Positions 36,765-46,798 of a stretch of 64,000 nt of DNA are shown here, piece by piece. The translations under genes were made by a program, and so were the position numbers. Origin of the DNA: Microbaculum marinisediminis (GTDB taxonomy: Bacteria; Pseudomonadota; Alphaproteobacteria; Rhizobiales; Tepidamorphaceae); the NCBI RefSeq assembly GCF_025397915.1, contig NZ_JALIDZ010000005.1:248001-312000 (forward strand). Direction: 5' to 3'. How positions within the stretch are numbered: the stretch's first letter is position 1; the number at the start of each line of letters is the position of its first letter. A model generated the notes under the pieces. The model was not told the DNA's origin and did no database searches. It saw only the letters and a program-made list of their open reading frames with translations.

Positions 36765-37579
36765 TCAGGCGCCGAGCCAGTCGCCGTCGACCTCGGGCAG
36801 CGGGATCGCGGCTTTCAGTTCCGCCGTGTAGGGATGCTCGGGGTGCTCGAACAGCGGGCCGGTCGGACGGTTTTCAAGCACCTCGCCATGGCGCAGCACC
36901 ACCACGCGGTCGCAGAGACGGCGGACGACCGAAAGGTCGTGGCTGATGAAGACGATGGTCAGCTTCATCTCGGCCTTGAGCTGGGCCAGCAGGGTCAGGA
37001 TCTGGGCCTGGCTGGACACGTCGAGGCCCGAGACGATCTCATCGGCCAGGACGAAGCGCGGCTTGGTCGCGATTGCGCGGGCGATGCCGACGCGCTGGCG
37101 CTGGCCGCCCGAAAGTTCATGCGGGTAGCGTGTGGCGAAGGCCGTCGGCAGGCCGACGTGATCGAGCGCTTCCTCGGCCAATCTCCGCGCCTCGCGACGG
37201 CCCTTGGCGAGGCCGTGCAGCATCAGCGGCCGGCCGATGATGGTGCCGATCGTCAGGCGCGGATTGAGCGCCGACAGAGGATCCTGGAAGATCACCTGCA
37301 GGTCGCGCCGGTAGGGGCGCAGCGCCGCGTCGTCGAGATGGGTGATGTCTGTCCCGGCGAAACGGATCGAACCGGCGACGGGTTCGAGCAGGCGCACCAG
37401 TGCGCGCCCGAGCGTCGACTTGCCGGAGCCGGATTCGCCGACGAGGCCGACCACCGTGCCTTCCTCTATCGTCAGATCGATGCCGTGCAGGATCTCGACC
37501 ATCGGCATCTGGCCCAGCAGCGTCTTCCGGTTCGGGTCGGGGAGGGCGATCTTGACGCCTTCCACCTCGAACAGCGCCG

Positions 37580-37583
<4 letters not shown>
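36765..37583 (-). CDS. Oligopeptide-type ABC transporter ATPase, OppF/DppF
   Basis: A 272-residue ATPase, shorter than the usual ~320 residues. Walker A GESGSGKST, signature LSGGQRQRVGIARAI, Walker B FVLADEIVSGLDVS are intact (Ile replaces Pro in the usual DEPVS). HPYTAELKAAIP near the C-terminus is the family peptide-transporter tail. Last gene of the operon; overlaps oppD by 4 bp. Confidence 0.92.
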
Positions 37584-38475
<892 letters not shown>

Positions 38476-38479
<4 letters not shown>

Positions 38480-39327
38480 CGCAGCACCGGATCGAAGCGG
38501 TCCTTGAGGCCTTCGCCGAACTGGGAGAAGGCAAGGACGGTGAGGAACAGGGCGATCAGCGGGAAGACCAGCACCCACCAGGCGAAATGGATGATGGTGC
38601 GGCCTTCCGCGATCATGCCGCCCCAGGTCGGGTCGTCGGTCGAGATCGACAGGTTCACGAAGGACAGGATCGCCTCGACGATGACGGCGATGCCCATCTC
38701 CAGCGACAGGAGCGCGACGATGGTCGGCAGCACGTTCGGGAACACCTCGCGCACCAGGATGGAAAGGCGCGAGAAGCCGGCCGCCCGGGCGCTGTCGATA
38801 TAGTCCATGCGCGTCTGCACCAGGGTCTCGGCGCGCACGACGCGGCAGAAGCGGATCCAGTCGATGACGGCGATCGCGATGATCACCGAATGGAGGCCGG
38901 TGCCGAGCACCGCGACCAGCAGGATCGAGAACAGGACCGGCGGAAAGGACATCCAGATGTCGACGATACGCGAGACGACCTGGTCGACCCAGCCGCGGTA
39001 GTAGCCGGCGATCAGGCCCATGAACGAGCCGAACACGCAGGCCGCCGTGGCGGCGACGAAGGCGACGGTCAGCGCGATGCGTGCGCCGTAGATGATGCGC
39101 GAGAGCACGTCGCGGCCGAGGCCGTCCGTGCCGAGGATAAAGCCGGGCTCCGAACCCGAGACCCAGATCGGCGGCAGCCGTTCCAGCAACAGGTCCTGGG
39201 CGAGCGGATCGTGCGGGGCGATCAGCGGCGCGAAGACAGCGCAGATGATGACGATCGCGAGCCAGCCGCCCGACAGGATCAGCCGCCACGACAGGGGCCT
39301 GCGATGCCGGATCGCCGCCTCAGCCAT
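38476..39327 (-). CDS. Oligopeptide-type ABC permease, OppC/DppC
   Basis: A 283-residue permease with about six helices. It has LGTDGLGRDVLSRIIYGARIAL, the diagnostic OppC/DppC stretch, and the EAA coupling motif QTRMDYIDSARAAGFSRLSILVREVFPNVLP. Overlaps oppB by 8 bp. Confidence 0.94.
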
Positions 39328-40330
39328 GACGCAGCCTCGGATTGAGCAGGGTGTAGAGCAGGTCCACCGCGAGATTGATACCGACGAAGATGACGGCGAA
39401 CAGCAGCACGATGCCCTGGATCAGCGGCAGGTCGCGGTTGATGACCGCGTCGATGGCGAGATTGCCGAGCCCTTCGTAGGAGAACAGGCGCTCGATGATG
39501 ACGGTGCCGCCGATCAGGAAGGTGAGCTGGACGCCGGTCAGCGTCAGCGTCGGCAGCAGCGCGTTGCGGAACGCCTCGTGGGTGATGACGTGGCCCTCGG
39601 TGAAGCCCTTCGTGCGCGCCAGCATCACGTAGTCCTGGTTCATGGTCTCCTTGAGCGAGACCTTGAGAAGCTGGGCGATGACGGCCGCCAGCGGCAGCGC
39701 CAGCGCGAGGGCCGGCATGAACATGTGATCGATGAGGTCGAGCGTGATGTCGAGCCGCAGCCGGACGATGCTCTCGATCAGATAGAACTGGGTGGCGAAG
39801 GGCAGGTCGAGCGAGGGCGACACGCGGCCGGAGATCTCGAAGACCGGCCAGGCTACGCCAAGCAGCAGGATCAGCGCCAGGCCCCACAGGAAATCCGGCA
39901 CCGACAGGGCTATGCCGTTGATGAGGTCGATCCCCGTCTCGAGCGGGCTTTCGCGATACCGGGTGGCGGTGAATGCCAGGAAGCCGCCGAACACGATGGC
40001 GAACGTCATCGCCAGGAAGCTCAGCTCCAGCGTCGCGGGAAGGCGGTTCAGAACGATCCTGGCGACGGGCTGGCGGATCGAGATCGACGTGCCGAAGTCG
40101 CCGTGCAGCACGTTGCCGAGCCAGATGAAGAACTGCTCGACGATGGATTTGTCGAGACCGTAGAGCGCTCTGAGCCGGGCAATGTCCTCATCGCTGGCGC
40201 CGGGCGGCAGCATCATGGCGATGGGATCGCCGGGGGCGACGCGGATGACGACGAAGACGATGACAGCGACCCCGAACAGGGTGATCGCCGTCATCAAAGC
40301 TCGCGTCAGTATGGCGCGGAGGGCGGTCAT
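39320..40330 (-). CDS. Oligopeptide-type ABC permease, OppB/DppB
   Basis: A 336-residue permease. The N-terminal ITLFGVAVIVFVVIRVAPGDPIAMML is the OppB signature, and NQDYVMLARTKGFTEGHVITHEAFRNALLP is the EAA coupling loop. It lies 44 bp after the binding-protein gene. Confidence 0.94.
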   Translation of the reverse strand: MTALRAILTRALMTAITLFGVAVIVFVVIRVAPGDPIAMMLPPGASDEDIARLRALYGLDKSIVEQFFIWLGNVLHGDFGTSISIRQPVARIVLNRLPATLELSFLAMTFAIVFGGFLAFTATRYRESPLETGIDLINGIALSVPDFLWGLALILLLGVAWPVFEISGRVSPSLDLPFATQFYLIESIVRLRLDITLDLIDHMFMPALALALPLAAVIAQLLKVSLKETMNQDYVMLARTKGFTEGHVITHEAFRNALLPTLTLTGVQLTFLIGGTVIIERLFSYEGLGNLAIDAVINRDLPLIQGIVLLFAVIFVGINLAVDLLYTLLNPRLRHG

Positions 40331-40374
40331 GCGGCGTCGCAGTGCTCCATGTCCGCCCTCGCAATCCTACCCGG

Positions 40375-41910
40375 TCAGCCGGCCGGCTTCATCAGATAGG
40401 GCAGCACGGCGCCGGACACGTTGGGCGTGACCGACAGCTTGTCGGAGAAGACGATCGGCTGGACGTACTGCAGAAGCGGAATGGCCAGACCTTCCTCGGC
40501 GATCTTCTTGTCGACCAGCCTGTAGCCGGCGATCCGCTTCTCCTCGTCGGGCTCGCCCCAGAGCGGGCCGATCATGTCGATCATCTCCTGGCCGTCCCAG
40601 ACCGAGTGGGGCGAGGGGCCGAACATGGCGAAGCCGGTCGAGGTGGCCGGATCGCCGATCGCGTTGCCCCAGTTGTAGAAGGCGGCCGGGGCGAGGGTGT
40701 CGGCGGCGCGCAGCTCGTAGTGCTTGGCGATCTCGTAGACCTCGATCTCGGCCTCGATGCCGACCTTGCGCCACATGCCGACGATCGCCTGGATCATCTC
40801 GTAGTCCTTCGGCTTGAAGCCGCGCGTGGTCTGGATCTTGAACTTGACCGGGTTGTCGGTCGAGTAGCCGCTCGCCTTGAGCAGTTCCTTGGCCTTCTCG
40901 GGATCGTACGGCACCGTCGTCGTGGGATCGAAAGCGGCGTATTCCGGCGTCTGCAGGGTGTCTATCCTCACGCCGTAGCCGTTCAGCAGGCGGTCGATCA
41001 GTAGCTGCTTGTCGATGGCGTAGCTCGCCGCGAGGCGGACGTTCCTGTCGGTCATCGGCTCGACGTCGTTGATGAAGATCATCGCGATGTCGGAGGTCGG
41101 GGTGGTGACGCCCGTCAGCCCCGGTTTCGCCTTCAGGCGGTCGAACTCGTCATAGGTGATGTCGAAGACGACCTGGCTCTTGCCGGAATCGATTTCGGCG
41201 ACACGGCTGGAGGCGTCGGGCACGAACTTGATGATCACCGACTTGAACGCCGCCGGCCCGCCCCAGTAGCCTTCGTGGGCCTTCAGGGCGAGGTAGGCGT
41301 TGCGCTCGAATCGCTCGATCATGTAGGGGCCCGAGCCGACCGGCTTCTCCTCGAAACCGTCCGCGCCGACCTTCTCGTAATAGGCCTTGGGCATGACGTA
41401 GCCGGTCAGGAACGCCATCCACTTGAACAGGGTCGGCTCGAACTCCTTGACGTCGGCGGTTACGACGTTGCCGTCGATCGAGAAGCCGCCGATCTTGCTC
41501 CAGACGAACTGGATCGGGTTGCCGGTCTCGGGATTGCCGGCCCGCTCCAGCGACCACACGACGTCCTCCGGCGTGACCGGCGAGCCGTCGTGCCAGGTGG
41601 CGTCCGAACGCACGGTCATGTTGATCTTGGTGCGGTCGTCGTTCCAGCCCCAGTCGGTCAGGATGCCCGGCTGGAAGGACAGGTCGGGCTTTTGGCCGAT
41701 ATACATGTCGAAGATCGACTGGTAGATGCCCTGGATCGTCGGGTTCACCGCCGACGGGCCGACGGTCGGGTCGAAGGACGGCAGGTTGACGTTGAAGGCG
41801 ATCGTCAGGTCGCTCGTCTGTGCGAGCGCGCGCGACAGATATGGCGCGGTGGACAGCAAGGCGGCGCCGGCGGCGCCGCGTTTCATCAGATCACGTCTTG
41901 TAAGCGGCAT
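40375..41910 (-). CDS. Oligopeptide-type ABC substrate-binding protein, Tat-exported
   Basis: A 511-residue family-5 extracellular binding protein. The N-terminus TRRDLMKRGAAGAALLST is a twin-arginine signal (RRDLMK), with cleavage near SRALAQ, so it is probably folded before export. Family features include WHDGSPVTPEDVVWSLERA and VGSGPYMIERFERNAYLALKAHEGYWGG. The start follows a promoter whose spacer is occupied by a palindrome also present near the cyclase gene, linking this transporter to the 42056-52101 gene set. Such proteins can bind peptides, opines or other solutes. Confidence 0.92.
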   Translation of the reverse strand: MPLTRRDLMKRGAAGAALLSTAPYLSRALAQTSDLTIAFNVNLPSFDPTVGPSAVNPTIQGIYQSIFDMYIGQKPDLSFQPGILTDWGWNDDRTKINMTVRSDATWHDGSPVTPEDVVWSLERAGNPETGNPIQFVWSKIGGFSIDGNVVTADVKEFEPTLFKWMAFLTGYVMPKAYYEKVGADGFEEKPVGSGPYMIERFERNAYLALKAHEGYWGGPAAFKSVIIKFVPDASSRVAEIDSGKSQVVFDITYDEFDRLKAKPGLTGVTTPTSDIAMIFINDVEPMTDRNVRLAASYAIDKQLLIDRLLNGYGVRIDTLQTPEYAAFDPTTTVPYDPEKAKELLKASGYSTDNPVKFKIQTTRGFKPKDYEMIQAIVGMWRKVGIEAEIEVYEIAKHYELRAADTLAPAAFYNWGNAIGDPATSTGFAMFGPSPHSVWDGQEMIDMIGPLWGEPDEEKRIAGYRLVDKKIAEEGLAIPLLQYVQPIVFSDKLSVTPNVSGAVLPYLMKPAG

Positions 41911-42005
41911 TCCTCTCTCCCTTGTCGGCGCGGCGCTGGCCGCCCCTTGAATTCCGCATCTTTGTCCCGGAGTCCGGTGACGGTTACTGTTCCCCAATTG
42001 TTTCA

Positions 42006-42035
42006 AGATTAGAGATATGCAAGTGCATAGGTCAA
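42006..42035 (-). promoter_or_regulatory. Promoter of the oligopeptide operon with TATGCA-N2-TGCATA operator
   Basis: Minus-strand TTGACC (plus 42030-42035) and TAATCT (plus 42006-42011) are 18 bp apart. The spacer holds a perfect dyad, TATGCA-AG-TGCATA (42016-42029). A near-identical dyad lies at 43727-43740. A repressor sitting between -35 and -10 is implied; the MarR protein encoded at 46244 is the likeliest. Confidence 0.7.
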
Positions 42036-42055
42036 GCGGCTACCTATCCCAATTC

Positions 42056-43627
42056 TCAGCCGCCGCCGAGCATTTTCGCAAGCATAAATCCGGATCCCGC
42101 ACCGGCACCCCCGCCGGGCCATGTGGCGGCGCCGACCATGTAGAGATTGTCGACCGGCGTCCGGTACTTCGCCCAGCCGGGAACCGGTCTGAACACGAAG
42201 TTCTGGCTCAGATGGTGGCTGCCGCCGCCGCTGTCGCCGCCGACGAGGTTGGGGTTGCGGCGCTCGAGATCGGCCGGCGTTTCGACATGGCGGCCAAGGA
42301 TCTTGCCCTTGGTGCAGGGCGCGTAACGTTCGATGATGTCGATGACGCGGTCGGCATAGGGCTCGGCGACGGCGCTCCAGTCCCGATCCGTGATGGTGCC
42401 CCCCGCGTCGCCGCGAATTTCCGCGGGCAGGGCGCGCACCTGCACCCAGAGGGTATGCTTTCCCTCCGGTGCGCGGCTGGGGTCGATGGCCGTCTGCTGT
42501 CCGACAACGAGCAGCGGTTCGGCCGGCAGATCGCCGGCAAGAGCAGCGGAATAGGCCCGTCCCATCATGTCCAGGTCGGGGGCCAGATGGATGTAGAGAA
42601 ACCGCCGCAGTTCCTCGCTCGCCGACCAGTCCGGAAGATCGGACATGGCAAGATGCACCATCATGGTTCCGGGGCCGTGGCGGAATTTGCGTGCGGATGC
42701 ATCGAATGCCGCATTGCCCGTGCCGCCGTCGAGGAGCGTCCCGACGAGCGCCCGAGGCATGACGCCGGCAACGATTGCCTTGCGGGCGCGGATGACCTCG
42801 CCGTCGGCGAGAACGATCGCGTCGGCGCGGCCGGAAGTTTTCTTTATTTCAGTGACTTCGGCGTCGGTCCGGACGGTGCCGCCGAGCGATTCCAGCAGCG
42901 AGACCATCGCCTTGATCATGGTGTCGGCGCCGCCCTGGCCGATGACCATGCCAAAGCTCTGGTCGGCCATGCTTTCCAGATAGGGGAAGAGTGCGCCGCC
43001 GGCCACGTCCGGGCCGAAGTCGAGATGCATGCCCCATGCGGCCATCGCGGCACGGATTTCCTCGGATTCGAAGTTCGCTTCCAGGAATTCGCGCGGCGAG
43101 GAGCTGAGCATCTTGGCGGTGTCCAGCATCCAGCCCAGGCCTTTGCCGCGCCACGCCTTCCAGCCCGTCTTGAGCAGGGAAGATGCCGTCATTGGTGAAC
43201 CGAGCAGGGAAAACAGGTGTGGTGCGTCGCCACCGAACTCGGCGAACATGGCGCGCCAGCGCGCCGCATCCGTCTTCGACAGCCGTTCGGCGCGCGCGAC
43301 CGTCTGTTCCAGATCCTTGGAGACGCCGAACCAGGTGCCCGACGGTGTCGGGCTCGCGAAACAATGCTCAGCCGGGGCGTAGGCGAGGCCGTGCTTTGCC
43401 AGTTGTTCCCCGTAGTGGCCGTGAAATGCTGACCCGGCGAACAGCCCGAGATTGGTGGCGTACAGGTCGTGCCGGAAGCCGGGAAGGGTAGCCTCGTCGG
43501 TGCGAATCGCGCCGCCCGCCCTGTCGCCTTTCTCGAATATGCCGACGGACCATCCGCGGGTCGCCAGGTGTATGGCGGCGGCGAGCGCGTTATGGCCCGC
43601 GCCGATGAATACGGCGTCGAATTCCAT
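42056..43627 (-). CDS. FAD-dependent oxidoreductase, phytoene-desaturase-like (first)
   Basis: A 523-residue FAD enzyme of the phytoene dehydrogenase/amine oxidase group. The N-terminal dinucleotide fold is FIGAGHNALAAAIHLATRGW, followed by FEKGDRAGGAIRTDEATLPGFRHDLY; the C-terminal flavin motif is NLYMVGAATWPGGGAGAGSGFMLA. I chose ATG at 43627 because the flavin fold begins directly after it; ATG at 43693 would add 22 unsupported residues. No carotenoid genes are nearby. Its partner at 44655 is a distant paralog. The substrate is probably a small catabolic intermediate, not a carotenoid (inference). Confidence 0.85.
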   Translation of the reverse strand: MEFDAVFIGAGHNALAAAIHLATRGWSVGIFEKGDRAGGAIRTDEATLPGFRHDLYATNLGLFAGSAFHGHYGEQLAKHGLAYAPAEHCFASPTPSGTWFGVSKDLEQTVARAERLSKTDAARWRAMFAEFGGDAPHLFSLLGSPMTASSLLKTGWKAWRGKGLGWMLDTAKMLSSSPREFLEANFESEEIRAAMAAWGMHLDFGPDVAGGALFPYLESMADQSFGMVIGQGGADTMIKAMVSLLESLGGTVRTDAEVTEIKKTSGRADAIVLADGEVIRARKAIVAGVMPRALVGTLLDGGTGNAAFDASARKFRHGPGTMMVHLAMSDLPDWSASEELRRFLYIHLAPDLDMMGRAYSAALAGDLPAEPLLVVGQQTAIDPSRAPEGKHTLWVQVRALPAEIRGDAGGTITDRDWSAVAEPYADRVIDIIERYAPCTKGKILGRHVETPADLERRNPNLVGGDSGGGSHHLSQNFVFRPVPGWAKYRTPVDNLYMVGAATWPGGGAGAGSGFMLAKMLGGG

Positions 43628-43726
43628 GCGCCTTTTCAACTCCCTCTGGCCGGCGATTTCGCTCTTGTTCGTGGCGTTCGTGTCGGTCGCCATCTGTTGT
43701 GGAGGAGTTTATTTCAACGTTAGACA

Positions 43727-43740
43727 TTTGCAAATGCATA
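43727..43740. promoter_or_regulatory. TTTGCA-N2-TGCATA operator between divergent FAD oxidoreductase and cyclase genes
   Basis: TTTGCA-AA-TGCATA (43727-43740) matches the perfect dyad at 42016-42029 in 12 of 14 positions, with identical 2-bp spacing. It lies in the 214-bp divergent region between the FAD oxidoreductase (start 43627) and the cyclase gene (start 43842). CATAAT at 43737-43742 could be a plus-strand -10. Confidence 0.65.
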
Positions 43741-43841
43741 ATTCCGGACTAATCTGGCCACGACATATCGAGCGGGGCGCGGCCCCGCGAGACTGTAAAC
43801 CAGGCGCAAATGGGGCGCAGACCCCGGGAGGATTTGCAATC

Positions 43842-44630
43842 ATGTCATCTACCGACACACTCGCCAAACTGGGTTCCATGCTCGTGTCCGGCGACGTCGA
43901 CGTCGTCGACCTCGCCGTGCCGCTCGGTCCCGATACGCCGCTGATCCAGCTGCCGGACATTTTCCAGCAGACGCCGCAGGTGAAGGTGCACGAGATCTCG
44001 CACTACGACGACGCCGGCCCGTTCTGGGCGTGGAGCTGGTACGAGCTGGGCGAGCATTCGGGCACGCATTTCGACGCCCCGATCCACTGGGTCACCGGCA
44101 AGGACCACGCAGACGGCAAGACCGACACCATCCCGGTGAAGAATTTCGTCGCCCCGGTGAATGTCATCGACTGCTCCAAGCAGACGGCCGAGAACGTGGA
44201 CTTTCTGCTGACCGCCGACATGGTCAAGGAATGGGAAGCCGAGCACGGCGAGATCGAGGCGGGCAGCTGGGTGCTGATGCGCACCGACTGGTGGCCGCGC
44301 AACCGCAGCCGGGCCGAGTTCCTCAACGCCGACGAGAACGGCCCGCATTCGCCCGGTCCGTCGGTCGACTGCGTCGAGTACATCATTTCGAAGGGCATCG
44401 TCGGCTGGGGCACCGAGACGGTCGGCACCGATGCCGGCGCGGCCGGCGGGTTCGAGCCGCCCTATCCGGCGCACAACCTGCTGCACAAGAACAACCGCTA
44501 CGGGCTCGCCAGCCTTGCCCACCTCGACAAGCTGCCGCCGAAGGGGGCCGTCCTGATTGCGGCGCCGCTGAAGTTCGTCGGCGGCACGGGCAGCCCGATC
44601 CGGGCGCTGGCGCTCGTCCCGAAGGGCTGA
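43842..44630 (+). CDS. Cyclase-family metal-dependent hydrolase (kynurenine-formamidase-like)
   Basis: A 262-residue protein of the cyclase/kynurenine formamidase family. The metal-binding motif HSGTHFDAPIHW places ligands at His72, His76 and Asp78, with a further His82. Family enzymes hydrolyse amide, lactone or cyclic substrates, including isatin and N-formylkynurenine. A GGGAGGA site lies about 9 bp before the ATG. Co-oriented with, and 24 bp upstream of, the second FAD oxidoreductase. This gene may open a ring or cleave an amide in the unknown pathway of this region. Confidence 0.85.
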   Translation: MSSTDTLAKLGSMLVSGDVDVVDLAVPLGPDTPLIQLPDIFQQTPQVKVHEISHYDDAGPFWAWSWYELGEHSGTHFDAPIHWVTGKDHADGKTDTIPVKNFVAPVNVIDCSKQTAENVDFLLTADMVKEWEAEHGEIEAGSWVLMRTDWWPRNRSRAEFLNADENGPHSPGPSVDCVEYIISKGIVGWGTETVGTDAGAAGGFEPPYPAHNLLHKNNRYGLASLAHLDKLPPKGAVLIAAPLKFVGGTGSPIRALALVPKG

Positions 44631-44654
44631 GTTCGCGGAAGCGGGAGCGGCAAG

Positions 44655-46235
44655 ATGGCCGTCGCACCGGACTATATCGTCGTCGGGTCGGGGATTAACG
44701 GCCTCGTCTGTGCCGCGCTGCTCGGTCAGCGCGGCAAGACAGTCCTTGTCCTGGAACGCGAGGATGTGGCCGGCGGCTGCATCAAGTCGGGCGAGATCAC
44801 CGCGCCCGGCTATACCCACGACATGATGGCGGCGACCTTCGTGCTTTTCATCACGTCGCCGGCGTTCGGCAAGCTCGGAGCCGACCTTGCCCGACACGGG
44901 CTCGACTTCGCCCATACGCCTCACCCGACCGGGGTAGTCACCCCGGACGGGCGCAGTCTGGTACTGACCACGGATCGGGCGGCGAACGTCGCCCGGTTCA
45001 ACGACCTCAGCCCCGGCGACGGCGACCGCTACCGCGCCGAGGTGGAAGCCGTCGAGCGCGACGCCGCGCTGGTGTTCGGTCTGCTCGGCGGGGCGCTGTG
45101 GTCGTGGGGTACGTTCAAGCTCCTGTTCCGCGAGATGCGGCGGCGCGGACTTCGCGGGCTGGCGGCGCGACTCGGCGAAGGACTTCGCCCCGGCCGCGGC
45201 TGGCTGGAGACGCGGTTCAAGTCCGATCTGCTCAGAGACATGCTGGCGCCGTGGGTGCTGCATGCGGGCCTGGGGCCGGAAAGCGCCTTTTCCGGCGAGA
45301 TGGCCCGGGTCGTCGCCTTCGCGCTGGAAGCCGCCGGCGCGCCGATCGCCAAGGGCGGGGCGGCGAACGCGGTGAAGGCATTCGAGGGATTGATCAGGGA
45401 GCGGCAGGGAGAGGTGCGCACCGGCGCCGACGTCGCCGAAATCCTCGTCACCGGTGGGCGCGCGAGCGGCGTGAAGCTTGCCAGTGGCGAGACGATCGAG
45501 GCCAGGCAGGGCGTCATCTGCTCGGTGACACCGACACAGCTCTACGGCCGACTTATCCCGAGCGCGGCCATCGATCCCGCCGCCAAGAGCCATGCGGACG
45601 ACTATCGCTACGGCAAGGGCGACATGCAGATGCACTACGCCCTCAAGAGCCCGCCGAAATGGAAGAGCCAGGGCCTGGACCAGGTCGCGCTCATCCATCT
45701 GACGCCGGGCCTGGACGGCGTGTCGAAGGCGGTCAACGAATGTGAGCGCGGTATGTTGCCGGAAGTGCCGACGATCTGCGTCGGGCAGCCGCATGCGCTC
45801 GATCCCTCGCGTTGCCCGGACGGGGCGGGGATCATCTGGATCCAGCTTCCCGAGGCCCCGCGCCACATCAAGGGAGATGCGGCGGGCCAGATCGAGGTTC
45901 CGGCCGACGGCGGTTGGAGTGAGGCCGTGCGCGAGGCCTATGCCGACCGGGTCGAGGCGATCCTGAAGACCCACATCGACGGGTTCGAGGAGAACGTCGT
46001 CGCGCGAACATGCTACTCGCCGGCCGACCTCGAAGCGATGAACATGAACCTCGTCGGCGGCGATCCGTATGGCGGCTCCTGCGCGATCGACCAGTTCTTC
46101 ATCTGGCGGCCGTTCGCCGACACGGTGAACCACAAGACGCCAATCGCGGGGCTCTACCAGATCGGCGCGTCCACGCATCCGGGGCCGGGTCTCGGCGGCG
46201 GCTCGGGCTTTGCGCTGGCCGAACGTCTCGGCTGA
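44655..46235 (+). CDS. FAD-dependent oxidoreductase, phytoene-desaturase-like (second)
   Basis: A 526-residue FAD protein: VVGSGINGLVCAALLGQRGKTVLVLEREDVAGGCIKS at the N-terminus and IAGLYQIGASTHPGPGLGGGSGFALAERLG at the C-terminus. Residues around 400-470 (LPEAPRHIKGDAAGQI and ARTCYSPADLEAMNMNLVGGDPYGGS) align with equivalent stretches in the 42056-43627 protein (ERRNPNLVGGDSGGGS), so the two are paralogs. It sits between the cyclase gene and the MarR gene, 8 bp from the latter. Electron acceptor and substrate unknown. Confidence 0.87.
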   Translation: MAVAPDYIVVGSGINGLVCAALLGQRGKTVLVLEREDVAGGCIKSGEITAPGYTHDMMAATFVLFITSPAFGKLGADLARHGLDFAHTPHPTGVVTPDGRSLVLTTDRAANVARFNDLSPGDGDRYRAEVEAVERDAALVFGLLGGALWSWGTFKLLFREMRRRGLRGLAARLGEGLRPGRGWLETRFKSDLLRDMLAPWVLHAGLGPESAFSGEMARVVAFALEAAGAPIAKGGAANAVKAFEGLIRERQGEVRTGADVAEILVTGGRASGVKLASGETIEARQGVICSVTPTQLYGRLIPSAAIDPAAKSHADDYRYGKGDMQMHYALKSPPKWKSQGLDQVALIHLTPGLDGVSKAVNECERGMLPEVPTICVGQPHALDPSRCPDGAGIIWIQLPEAPRHIKGDAAGQIEVPADGGWSEAVREAYADRVEAILKTHIDGFEENVVARTCYSPADLEAMNMNLVGGDPYGGSCAIDQFFIWRPFADTVNHKTPIAGLYQIGASTHPGPGLGGGSGFALAERLG

Positions 46236-46243
46236 GGGCGACG

Positions 46244-46753
46244 ATGGAAACGAAGCCCATGGATTTCCCCGTGGAGACCCAGCCGACCGAACGGTTCGAC
46301 CGGGTCCCTTCGATCGGCGAGATCGGCCTCGACCACTTCGCGCCCTATCTGATCAACCGGATATCGGCGCGCTGGAACATCGATCTGCAGGGGCAGATCA
46401 AGGAGCACGGTCTGACGACCCTGCAGATGCGCGTGCTGGCCATCCTCACCGTGATGGCGGGCAGCACGGTCAACGAGGTGGCGGTGTTCGCCGTCACCGA
46501 GCAGTCGACCATGAGCCGCACGCTCGACGGCATGGAGCGCGATGGCCTGGTTCGGCGCAAGAACAGGCGCGGCGACGCGCGCGTGCGTGAACTGCACCTG
46601 ACCGAGAAGGGACGCGAGTCATTCCGCGAGGTCTGGCCCGTCATGTACGCGTCGCTGAAGCGCATGTTCGCCGGGTTTACGGATGCCGAGTACGAGACGC
46701 TGATCGGCCTTTTGACGCGGGTCCTGCGCAACGTACGGCGGCACGATTTCTGA
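46244..46753 (+). CDS. MarR-family transcriptional regulator
   Basis: A 169-residue winged-helix protein. The DNA-binding region (about 65-130) reads LTTLQMRVLAILTVMAGSTVNEVAVFAVTEQSTMSRTLDGMERDGLVRRKNRRGDARVRELHLTEKG, typical of MarR. Start at ATG 46244; 46259 is possible. It is probably co-transcribed with the cyclase and FAD genes. MarR proteins bind short near-palindromes, so the TATGCA-N2-TGCATA sites at 42016 and 43727 are its best candidates. Confidence 0.9.
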   Translation: METKPMDFPVETQPTERFDRVPSIGEIGLDHFAPYLINRISARWNIDLQGQIKEHGLTTLQMRVLAILTVMAGSTVNEVAVFAVTEQSTMSRTLDGMERDGLVRRKNRRGDARVRELHLTEKGRESFREVWPVMYASLKRMFAGFTDAEYETLIGLLTRVLRNVRRHDF

Positions 46754-46798
46754 GCGCAGCCGCGCGCAATCGGCAGCGACAATCAAGGAGGAGAGCTC

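Noticed and set aside
43845-46178. A 777-codon minus-strand frame opposite the cyclase and FAD oxidoreductase genes
   Set aside because: Arg/Asp/Val-rich low-information translation with no motif; the plus-strand genes are complete, have ribosome sites and belong to known families.
42056-46235. Carotenoid biosynthesis cluster
   Set aside because: Although both FAD proteins resemble phytoene desaturases, no phytoene synthase, prenyl transferase or cyclase of carotenoid type is present; the cyclase-family gene here is a metal-dependent hydrolase.
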